From positions 458,847 through 522,846 of the forward strand of contig JBAHVR010000283.1 of the NCBI GenBank assembly GCA_036898135.1: a DNA stretch of 64,000 nt, written 5' to 3'. This stretch comes from Oncomelania hupensis (Eukaryota; Mollusca; Gastropoda; Littorinimorpha; Pomatiopsidae). The notes under the pieces are model-generated. The model made no database searches and was not told the origin of the DNA. It saw only the letters and a program-made list of their open reading frames with translations. The position numbers and the translations under genes were made by a program. This document shows, piece by piece, positions 34,488 to 44,986 of the stretch (positions are counted from its first letter, which is position 1; every line of letters begins with the position of its first letter).

Positions 34488-34760
34488 CATTGAAAGAAAC
34501 CACTTACCTCTTTTGGTTGGTGCTGGAAAATGAAAATTCTTTGTAACAAATCTTCGAGAAAACGGGTAAGTTGAGGTTTCGAAGAAAACGTTTGGTAGGT
34601 GTAGTCGTCTTGTCTACTTCCTTGAACGTAAATGCGTCAGAAAATCTCACGACGGAGTTATTTATAGTTTGGAGCATACGCCTCCCTACTCCCCCCTTTT
34701 CTCTCTCTCTCTTTTCCCAGTGGCCAAAACCGCCATTGACGTGTCATTCACTCATTGTCA
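34488..34760. other. Spacer before the 57-bp array
   Basis: No gene. It contains a short CT tract. Unit B carries a large extra block at the same point (51971-53205). Confidence 0.5.
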
Positions 34761-34924
34761 GCAAAGGCGCAGCAGCCATAGGGCAACGTCACCCAAGACG
34801 ATGGGGGTGCTTTATCAGCACATGCGCAGCAGCCATTGGGCAACGTCACCCAAGACAATGGGGGTGCTTTATCAGCAAAGGCGCAACAGCCATAGGCCAA
34901 CGTCACCCAAGACAATGGGGGTGG
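34761..34924. repeat. 57-bp minisatellite, unit A
   Basis: About three copies of a 57-base unit (CACCCAAGACGATGGGGGTG core). Fifty-seven is a multiple of three, so frames stay open on both strands. Unit B has copies at 53858-53990 and 55344-55526. Confidence 0.95.
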
Positions 34925-35151
34925 GATGTGAGCGGGTGGACAAGGGAGATAGGACGTAGTGCATAATTGTGTGTGTGCTAGTTTATCGGGCAGTTGGACA
35001 TGAGTTTCAGGAGCTTTATAATCCGGCCTCTGGAATACATAGGTGCACAAGCTATATGTTACCTGTCTATGAACAAACAATTAGTATGTATGGCACTTGA
35101 AACTAACATCTGTTCAATTAAAACTATAGGCATGCTATCATTGTCTCTGTA

Positions 35152-35222
<71 letters not shown>

Positions 35223-35317
35223 ATATGCTCAAATTAAGCTCTAGGTATGCTCTCCCTGTCTTTCTCTCTAATACACACTCCTACACAAAGTAAACTATAG
35301 GCATTCTTTCTCTACAG
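34925..35317. other. Spacer with (CT)n-(CA)n
   Basis: Matches 55527-55933. The CT tract lies at 35155-35208 and is followed by CA. No gene. Confidence 0.7.
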
Positions 35318-35838
35318 TTCGCCTATCGCGCCAACCGGTCTGTGGACGACGCCGTCGCCTTGGCACTGCACTCCGTCCTCCAACACCTCGAGTCCCCCGA
35401 CCGCTATGCTCGACTCCTGTTTATCGACTTCAGCAGTGCCTTCAACACCGTCATCCCCCAGAAACTTTCAACAAGCTCTGCTCCTTTGATCTTCCTCTCT
35501 CCACCTGTCACTGGCTCTTGAACTTTCTTCTCTACCGCCCTCAGACTGTCAAGATCGGCTCCAACCTTTCCAAAACTCTTATTCTCAAAACGGGCACGCC
35601 GCATGGCTGTGTCCTCTCACCTCACCTCTACTGCCTCTTCACCAATGACTGTGTGTCCCATGCTGACATTGCTCAGCTCGTGAACTTCGCCGACGACACC
35701 ACGGTCGAGGGCATCATCTCCAACAGCGACGAAACCACATACCGCCAGGAAGTCGACCGCTTGGTGTCGTGGTGCGAAGACAACAACCTACAACTGAATA
35801 CCTCCAAGACTGTCGAGATGATTGTGGACTACCGCAGG
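35318..35838 (+). pseudogene. L2-like LINE RT fragment, unit A
   Basis: Starts TTCGCCTATCGCGCC ([13 protein letters not shown]), then [15 protein letters not shown] (first Asp), a frameshift, TGTPHGCVLSPHLY and FADDTTVEGI (catalytic FADD), and stops at VDYRRK. GC-rich like copy B at 55934. At about 35838 it is fused in frame to gypsy RT sequence. Confidence 0.85.
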
Positions 35839-36372
35839 AAGTACTTCTCACGCATCGACCCCAGCAAAGGGTACTATCAGATACCAGTACAACAAGTCCG
35901 AAAGTACCTAGCGTTTAGCACCATGGAAGGACACTTCGAGTTCAACGTACTTCCCTTCGGACTGCACAACGCACACAGTATCTTTACCGCCATGATGCGG
36001 AAACTCCTGGCATCCCTGAGCAGCGAGCACCTACACTCGTTTATGGACGACATCCTCATCGCAACACCTACGTGGGAGGAACATGTCACTCTCCTACAAC
36101 GACTACTCGCCCGCCTCAGAGACACTGGATTGACTGCACGACCCACCAAGTGTCAGATTGGGTTCACTGAATTAAAATTTCTGGGACACCATCAGTCAAG
36201 GAAGCCTGCGACCTGTAGAAAAGACAGTGAAACGTCTGCTCGACGCTCCTAGGACCAAGACCAAAAAGGAAGTGCAGTCGTTTCTGGGGCTTTGCGGCTT
36301 TTACCAGAAGTTCCAACTACAACAGCATCGCAGTGCCACTAACCAATGGAATCCGGAAAACTACTCCGGACA
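35839..36372 (+). pseudogene. Gypsy reverse transcriptase fragment
   Basis: In frame with the LINE fragment: FSRIDPSKGYYQIPV (first RT Asp), FNVLPFGLHNAHSIF, and the catalytic HSFMDDILIATPTWEEHV. A frameshift near 36195 leads to KKEVQSFLGLCGFYQKFVPN-like sequence and the PLTNGIRKTTPD connection region. It is cut at 36372, exactly where the terminal repeat of element X begins. It complements the RNase H fragment at 17428, which starts at the same point of the protein. Confidence 0.9.
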
Positions 36373-37140
36373 GCAAACTTGTTTTTTCCAACCTAGTTCC
36401 AGTCATTCGCCCAAAAAGGCAATCACCGAAGTCGAACGAAGCTCTCCGATGTGTTTCGAAATGATGCTTGCATGACTACGACTAGCTGACATTAAAAATG
36501 ATCGCTGTTGCTTCTAATTCAGTTCGATTTACACAGATTTAGCATTTCGCAACGGTATACTTTGTTAATATGAGCATAATATGAGCATAATTATTATCGA
36601 CCACATTTAATAGTTGCGTTCCTTGATTTGCATTTTGTTAGTTCTCAGCAGTAAAGGCTAATAATAGCATTGCCCATTTCCTGCCTAGAACCAAGTAGAC
36701 ACTGTTATACAGTATACATAGGCTTAATCTACATTATTATATTATAAGTCAGTCTCCGCGCAGCGAAGAAGCTCACTAGCTGAATATAATTATTAGAACT
36801 GTATTGTTTGTTTTATACGTAAATAAATGTATAAACTATATCTATTCTAATTGATAATATTTAGGCCTATACTTTATAATATTCGAATCTTGAAATTTTC
36901 GGAGAAGGACGAGTAGGCAAAGCGATTTTTTTTTATAACTCGAGATCAGAGTTAAATTAATAGTTAGTTATTCATTGCTTACAGGGTCCAGCGGACTGCA
37001 AAGAGTCGAATCAGAATCACAAAATCAAGACAACTCGAGATCAGAGTTAAATTAAAAGCTTATTAGTTATTTATTGCTTACAGAGTCCAGCGGACTGCAA
37101 AGAGCCGAATCAGGACCACAAAATCGAGACCACAACTTCG

Positions 37141-37211
37141 CTAGTAGTAGTAGTAGTAGTAGTAGTAGTAATTTAGTTAAATCTTTAATTTATTTATTTG
37201 TTTTGTTTGTG

Positions 37212-37275
<64 letters not shown>
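37141..37275. repeat. (AGT)n and (ATT)n microsatellites
   Basis: AGT repeats at 37141-37169 and ATT repeats at 37214-37275, just upstream of the SINE head. Confidence 0.95.
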
Positions 37276-37572
37276 GGGGTGTCGGATAGTGCAGTGGTTG
37301 GAGCACTCGCTACTGTGTCGAAAGTGAAGCACCGTCCGGTGCGGTTAGCACTTGGATGGGTGACCGCTAAGGTGTGAAGCGACAAACAACAACGCCCCCA
37401 GTTGACTCAACTGTGATTGAGTACCTACTCTCTTGAGGGTGGGGAAGGTAAAGCAGCGAGGGAGAGAGTTGGGCATCACCCTCATTACGCTGGCCCAAGA
37501 TAAGTGTGATCTCCAACATCACGCTCCTCTACGGCCACAAGGCTATGGGACTACCTTTACCTTTTTTTTTTT
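37276..37572 (+). mobile_element. SINE with tRNA-like head and 5S-rRNA-like segment, copy 2
   Basis: Head GGGGTGTCGGATAGTGCAGT with box A, the 5S-like part at 37321-37368 (GTTAGCACTTGGATGGGTGA), then the same body and 3' end as the copy at 20502-20813, ending in a T-run. ATT repeats flank both sides. Confidence 0.85.
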
Positions 37573-37576
37573 TAAT

Positions 37577-37611
37577 TATTATTATTATTATTACTGTTAT
37601 TGTTCTTATTA

Positions 37612-37679
<68 letters not shown>

Positions 37680-37712
37680 GTTGTTGTTATTATTATTATT
37701 ATTATTATTCCT
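37577..37712. repeat. (ATT)n microsatellite
   Basis: A long ATT tract with GTT interruptions following the SINE. Confidence 0.95.
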
Positions 37713-38217
37713 ACTTTAAAAAAATAAAAGAATAGTGTGCTGCTGTGCGTGCTCAATGGTGTAAATATGGTCAGTGACGTTGTGTTTGTTTTTGCTGTAG
37801 TTGGGTGTAACTCGAAATATTCAGATGATGTTACTGGTTATTTTTTCTTATAGATTTAACAAAGTTTTCAGATGATTTATAGAAATTTCCGCCCGCCACG
37901 CAACATTTTTTTAATACGTGTTTCTCATTACAATACATATAATTGAAATACATATAACAAATTTACTGTATCAGTTAAAAAGAATAATATTAGTTAAATA
38001 AATAATTGCTTTGGTGCTTGCAATAAAAATATCACTGTTTTTTGAGACCATTATAAACTTGCTTTGCCTTGTGCTGAAGTGAAATCAACGTATCCATAGC
38101 GCTTTGAAGTTTTGTCATGGTTTTATTGTTGATATAGATGTGAAATCGTTGTATGTGTGCTTTATGTGTTATGTATTACTTTTACTCCTTATTACTAATT
38201 GTGTCAGTATATTATTC

Positions 38218-38219
<2 letters not shown>

Positions 38220-38292
<73 letters not shown>
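38220..38292. repeat. (AAT)n microsatellite
   Basis: An expanded counterpart of 17039-17092. Confidence 0.95.
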
Positions 38293-38293
<1 letters not shown>

Positions 38294-38988
38294 TGCTTCA
38301 AAATGCAAATCTCGACTTGAGCTTGAAGCTGTGCAGATCGAAATAGAATTAGATATTATATCAGTAGAAAGGTCGTATTTCCGCGTTTCCGCCCATATAT
38401 AATTTGTATAGCATTCGTTAGCGTTTCAAGCCTTATATGTAAAATAAAGGTTAACAACTAAAACAAATTACCAAGAGAGACGAACAGCAGCGCTCGTTAA
38501 GCCTCAGGTTCAGTACGGTCCGCGCGCATACATAAAAGCTCGGACGTGCTAAAATATTTCGAGACACACACTCTGAGAGAGCAAGAAAAACAAGACAGAG
38601 GGCTGGAGCACGCAGAAAGAGAACAAGAGAACGGGAGAACGAGAAAGACACACAGAGAGGGCAGAATGTAGCTGTACGAGCATTGCCTGTGGCGCTCTCT
38701 TAGTATGATGCACTTCGAGAAAAAAATTTTCAACGGTCATCAACGAACTGGCGTTGGGGAGAGAGAGAGAATGTGTAAGAATTCTTCATCACCCTAGCCT
38801 CCATCACTGTATCATCTCCCCACCACCACCAACACCACCACAATAAGAACAATTTATTTACAAAGTTCAAAATAAATTGTCGCTGGATTAATTGTGTGGA
38901 CAATTTTGCCCTGGTTACGATCTTGTGAATGACGTAGTCTTGGGTGTTTTGTGGCAGCAGATGTGAAAGGTCTTTACACTGGTTATGA

Positions 38989-39960
38989 CCTCGCGGAGAA
39001 CATTAACTCTTTGTCGTGGGTACGAACTCGTTAATGACATAAGGTCTTGGACCTGAGTTCAAAATCTCGAAAAGAAATGCGAAGTGACGTAAGGATAAAA
39101 AAGAAGAAGAAGAAGAATGGGGGAAGAGGGTGGGAAAGAAGAAGAAGAAGAACAACAACAACAACAACTGCTACTACACTAATAGCAGCAACAACAAATG
39201 TAATAAACTAATTGAGAATAATATCGTGTTGCCCCTTTTGGGGCAGGATTTGGGCAAGGCATTAAAAAAAAGGAATAAAAAAACAACTAAAATGCTCATC
39301 GACGATGTTAGTCTAGCATGTATTATATAATGCAAGACTTAAGTTTTGACACCTAGCACAGAAATTTTAGCCACGTAACTGAGTGGTCGTAAACGCGTTA
39401 TTACCAACGGATAATAAGTATATTCTAAAGCCTCGCGGAGAACATGAACTCTTTGTCGTGGGTTCGACCTCGTTAATGACATAAGGTCTTGGACCTGAGT
39501 TTAAAATCTCCAAAAGAAATGCGAGGTGACGTACGGAGAAAAAAAGAAGAAGAAGAATGGGGGAAGGGGGTGGGAAAGAAGAAGAAGAAGAAGAAGAAGA
39601 ACAACAACAACAACAACAACAATGACGACAACAACAACTGCTACTACAATAATAGCAGCAACAACAAATGTAATAAAATAATTGAGAATAATATCGTGAT
39701 GCCCCTTTTGGGGCAGGATGTGGGCAAGGCATTCTGGACTATAATGTACACATTTATAATTGTGTTGGAAAAGTGAGTTATAATCTGGTAGATTAAAAAA
39801 AGGAATAAAAAACAACTAAAAATGCTCATCGACGATGTTAGTCTAGCATGTATTATATAATGCAAGACTTAAGTTTTGACACCTAGCACAAAAATTTTAG
39901 AAACGTAACTGGGTGGTCGTAAACGCGTTATTACCAACGGTTAATAAGTATATTCTAAAG
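38989..39960. repeat. Tandem duplication of about 442 bp, unit B only
   Basis: 38989-39430 and 39431-39960 both begin CCTCGCGGAGAACAT and end ATAAGTATATTCTAAAG. The first copy lacks about 70 bases around the ATTCTGGACTATAATG segment. Confidence 0.9.
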
Positions 39961-40125
39961 TGCATGTCGTAACAAGTGAGACTCAAATGGAAAATAAATA
40001 ATTCGTTTTTGGTTCACACGCATCTGATCACGAGTGAGAAAGAAAGCAATATCCACACACACATTACATGACGTGGTTAATGGTTTAGGTCCAGCGGAAT
40101 CGACACACACATACACACGCACACA

Positions 40126-40362
40126 CATGAATGAACATTGAGGTTTAACGTCTACACCCACCATTGGCGATATGGCAGACAGGGGTAACCATCCCAGGAT
40201 AGAGAGGGTAGGGACCTAAATCTACACTGAACCGCCAGAGCAATCATACTGCAAATACTGACAGTGAAATTGGCCACATTTTTTCTTGTCCACCACGGAA
40301 GTGGAACCTGGGTCAACAGGTGTTCCAGGCGAACGCTCTCCCACTGAACCTACGGCTGTGGG
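40126..40362 (-). mobile_element. tRNA-Gly-like SINE, unit B
   Basis: Same insertion as 22826-23060, with few differences. Confidence 0.65.
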
Positions 40363-40429
40363 ACAAATCCAAACTACTTTGGTTTCCTCAAGTGAAAGCT
40401 ACTTTAAAATGACCAATTTTGACACGTCC

Positions 40430-40992
40430 ACGTGAAAGATCCCTTTAAAATGATCCATTGTGACCACCTTGTTGTTTGTGGATTATAGTCACACGACACT
40501 TTCGCATATAGGTGACTACTGGACCGATTTATACTGACACCAGCGGGCCAGTTGCTGGTAAAGGGGAAAATAATATGATCACACGTTGACCAATCCGGGA
40601 TTCGAACCAGCGACCTTTCGGTTACTAGCAAGACGCTCTTACCAACTGAGCTACCCGGCCCCATATGACCACCTTTCCGCCACAGATCCCTTTAACATGA
40701 CCCATTGTGACCACCTCCCCGCCACAGATCCCTTTAAAATGACCCATTGTGACCACCTCCCCGCCACAGATCCTTTTAAAATGACCCATTGTGACCACCT
40801 CTCCGCCACAGATCCCTTTAAAATGACCCATTGTGACCACCTTACCGCCACAGATCCCTTTAAAATGACCCATTGTGACCACCTCCCCGCCACAGATCCC
40901 TTTAAAATGACCCATTGTGACCATCTTACCGCCACATATCCCTTTAAAATGACCCATTATGACCACCTCCCGCCACAGATCCCTTTAAAATG
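40430..40992. repeat. 42-bp minisatellite, unit B
   Basis: About eight units at 40667-40992 against about six in unit A, again interrupted by the tRNA-derived SINE on its left. Confidence 0.95.
40471..40662 (-). mobile_element. tRNA-derived SINE, unit B
   Basis: Same insertion as 23165-23361. Box A and box B are intact. Confidence 0.85.
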
Positions 40993-41104
40993 CACAGTGA
41001 GTGTTGCCGCACTGAAAAAAGCTTTTAACAAAACAACAAAAATCTCATTCCAAAGTAAAGTTGTTTTTTTCATCAATAAATAGTTCATGTGGCTATTAAT
41101 AGAT

Positions 41105-41235
41105 GCGGCCGCTCTACCGCTCTAGCACTAACAATTTCTACTAGACGGTATTTTACCGTATTGATGTGCCGCTCTACCGCTCTAGCACTAACAATGTCTA
41201 CTAGACGGTCTTTTACCGTATTGATGTGCCGTTCA
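41105..41235. repeat. 67-bp tandem duplication, unit B
   Basis: Two clean copies of the GCCGCTCTACCGCTCTAGCA unit, without the insertion seen at 23720-23920. Confidence 0.9.
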
Positions 41236-42745
41236 ACTGAGAGGAAATCAACCCCTGTCAAAACAGACATGGAGAATTCAAACTTTGGCTGTTGGTTTCA
41301 GCAACTAAAGCCCACTTTATCATTGTTTAATGAAAACACAAAAACGTCAAATATTAGGAGAAATCTGTTTTGCCAAAAATATAAACATTCTTCAACTTGG
41401 GGCTTTTAAACTTTTATTTTTTGTTAACTAATCAGACTTTATGTTTATTGTAGTGGTGTTGGTGGTTGAGAGAAGATGATAACGTGATTGAGGCTAGGGT
41501 GATGAAGAATTCTCACACATTCTCTCTCTCTCTCTCTTTCTCTCCCCAACGCCAGTTCGTTGATGACCTTTGAAAGTTTTATTCTCGAAGTGCATCATAC
41601 TAAGAGAGCGCAACAGGCAATGCTCGTACAGCTACATTCTGCCCTCTCTGTGTGTCTGACTCGTTCTCCCGTTCTCTTGTTCTCTTTCTGTGCTCTCCAG
41701 CCCTCTGCCTTTTCTTCTCTTGCTCTCCGAGTGTGTGTGTATCCCGAAATATTTGCACAGTGCGTGCTTTTATGTGTGCGCGCGGACCGCACTGAACCCG
41801 ATGTTTAACGCGTGCTGCGCGTCCCAGAATGATCGGCTCTCGCGGTAATTTGTTTTAGTTGTTAATCTTTATTTTACATATAAGGCTTGAAACGCCAGCG
41901 AACACTATACAAAATATATATGGGCGGAAACGAGGAACTACGACCTTTCTACTGATATAATAATCTCGGACCTATCTGCTACGAAAGAAAAATAATACGC
42001 AATTTAAGAGGGAGTTGGCTGCTGCTTTTAAGAATTTCACGAGTCTAAACTCGTAAAAACTCTTTAATTTAATAGAATTATAAATAATATTAATAATGAC
42101 AAAGAAAGAACAACGTCTCCTCTTTTTAACGATATATAATATGACATGGTTACTATTATGGGTTCCGACTATGACGGACTAAAATAGAAATCACCTAGCA
42201 CAACAACAATATTTACATCCAACCTTTTCTTACAACTTTTCCTCTGTCCCTCTTCCGATGTATGTCCATATAAAAGTAATATTTAATTTAAGTATATACT
42301 ATTAGAGAATGAACTATCTAAGGCATCGGAAAATATCACACTTAAGGTGTTACAGTGAAAAATCTTTGCTATCGCCATCATCGACAATTTTGTTCTTATC
42401 ATGTGTTAATCTACAATTACACAAGGCGGGAAGTGCGTTAGACCGGCCAAACCAGTAAGCCTGTCGGCTTGTTCCGCAACAGCGCAGTGTCTTTATCAAT
42501 GTGATAGGCATCGCGCTATTCTAAACATCGTGCTCTAATTCAAAATTTCTACATAAATCACAAATAAAGTTTATACTAATAGAGAATTTAATGCTGCGTC
42601 TAACGATTATCTGCTTTAAGGGATCTGAAAAGTATATATGAAATTATTGCATACTGCTAGTTCAAACATAATAGAGAACAGAGTAAGGCCTACATATCGT
42701 AACAGTCAGAAATTCTTTGTAGCAGCCCGGCTACATTATGTTAAT

Positions 42746-44007
42746 GTTTTTTGTACACACAATCATACCATAATGATTTCCATCCTAAGTATGGATTGAT
42801 AGTAGTAATCTCACAAACACAGGTTGTTCACCAAGTTAGGACTTTGATTGAAACGTGGTCTTCACCCAGGTTACAACCACACTAATAGGTTCAAACCTTT
42901 GTCCTGGTTACGACCTCGCGAATGACGTGACGTAGTCTTGCGTCTTTTGCCCAGGTGAATGACCTAAAGACTTAAACGAGGTCATTATCTCAAGAATGTC
43001 AAGACTCCTTCACCCAGGTTTAATGTCACCTCATGGTACGAACTCGCGAATGACGTGCGACCTGTGCCCAGGCTATGTGTCCTAGTGGTTGGAGTGAGAG
43101 GTTTTTGTCCTGGTCGCGAACCTTTGTTCCATGGTTATGACCTCGTATATGGCACAATGCCTTTGCCTTGGTTTCAACCTCTCGAACAAAAGTGCGAGGT
43201 AATAAATATAATGAACCCCATCAACAAACACACAAAGAAGCAGCTAATGTTAGGTGATAATTATGGGAAGCAACTCTTGTCGGAACGAGTTACTCCCCTT
43301 TTCCCGTTGGCGCGCCAGACTGATTAGACCTTCATTCTGTCGGTTAAAACATTGCTAAGTATTGCAGGAATTTTGCAGTGTTTGGACCACCAGATGTTGG
43401 CGGTATTAAGTACATATTATTTATAAATATAAACAAACAAATTTATAAAATTTCAATAAAAATATATGTATAAAATTAATTTGTCATGCAGCTTGTTTCA
43501 TGAAGAACAAATTTATAGTTTTCAATCTTTTAATTGTAATTAATTCACTAATAATAATACATTCACCGAATTGACTAGAATTACATATATTAAAAAATGA
43601 AACATAATTTGAGAGAATAAACAAAAAGTAAAATTATATGTATAGAATGAAAGCAATGTATACAGTAAAATAAAGACAAGCAACTAAATTCAAGAGTATT
43701 AAAGTTTTTTTTTGGAATAAAATATAATTAAGTGTAAGAAATACATTAAAATTAAAATAATTAACTAGAATAATACTTGGTAGAAATGAAATTATTAAGA
43801 TTTACATTAATTGCAATTGAAATAAAATATATAAAAATAAGTGAATTTGTGATTTGTTTGCTTGTTTCTTTTTCAAGGTTTTTTTTAATTCAGTAAATAA
43901 TGCATTCACTGAATTAATTAGAATTACATATATTCAAAAATTAAAAATAACTTGAGAGAATAAACAAAAGTAATGTCAATAAAATTAAATTTATAGAATG
44001 AAAGCAA
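42746..44007. other. Degenerate repeats and AT-rich block, unit B
   Basis: Counterpart of 25436-26694 with the same internal direct repeat. No coding signal. Confidence 0.65.
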
Positions 44008-44986
44008 TATATTTCTTTTTTTTCCTCTTTTTAGTAACATTATAGAACTATCTCTTTGTTTTTGACATATATAATGATATAAGATTAATGGGCTCTCTCA
44101 TCAAGAGCAATGGGCTGTAAAAAGTAGACATGTTTTTATATTTCATGTTGTAATGTGCATTTGCTGTTTGATGGTTTATAATCACCGTGTGGAAAGGTTG
44201 GTATAAGATAATAAGTGACTAAGTGATTTTAAAATATTTATTTATTTCTATTAGTTATTTTTACACTTAAACATTTAAGGTTTTATTGTGTCCTAAAAGA
44301 GGTAAATGACATGAATCGTTTTTATGTGTGTGCTGTTGATGATGTATTGGTACTTATTGAATTTTCTCATTGTTATTGAGCAAAAGGACATCTTTAGTGT
44401 CATTGTATGTATGTGTGTAGGTGTGCGTGTGTATGCATTTGCTGAATATAAATACTACTGTTTAATTAGATAACGTTTAACATATATTGTGTGTGGGCAC
44501 ATGCGTAAATTGGATATGACCTACTTTGTTATTGTTTGAGGAAACTAAAGAAAGAGAAAAGAAGAGATAGATGTTTAGTTCTTGAGTGATGGTTCTTTTG
44601 CAGTTTGTACACGTTGATATTTGGGGCGGGGGAGGTAGGAGAAGATAAATCACTAGTTTTTAATTATTTTATTATATTGAATTGTCTTATTTATTTTTGT
44701 TTATTTTTACATTATTATTGTTGTTATTACTATTGCTGTTGTTATTATTGCTGTTATTATTATTATATTATTATCACATTTATTACACTTTTTTCCCCCT
44801 TTCATTTAAAATAATGATTAATTGACTGGCTGTGTAACCGTGCACCGCTTTTGAAACTCGGCCATTTGGAACTCTTGTAAAAACGTGTTTTTTCTTGTTG
44901 TTTTCTTCGTCTTTTCTATCTTTTTGATTTCCTTTTTTTTTAATTTTCTTCAGAGAGAGCGTGACGTCTATTTTCTTGTATTTTTA

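Larger units (their letters stand above)
36373..38354. mobile_element. Left part of a TIR DNA transposon (element X)
   Basis: Begins GCAAACTTGTTTTTTCCAAC, the inverted match of 17427 leftwards. It includes AT-rich sequence with a doubled block (CAACTCGAGATCAGAGTTAA near 36940 and 37033), ATT tracts, a SINE, and 37790-38354 shared with 16605-17155. Near 37770 a short frame with AVVGCNSKYSDDVTGYF faintly resembles a THAP-type zinc finger start, but the first Cys is absent. Confidence 0.55.
38353..42745. mobile_element. Foldback element, unit B, left arm truncated
   Basis: The left arm survives only at 38353-38850; the right arm is at 41443-42745. The inner SINEs and minisatellite are as in unit A. 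Confidence 0.75.

Noticed and set aside
37321..37368. 5S rRNA gene
   Set aside because: Only the internal part matches, and it sits inside a SINE with a tRNA-like head.
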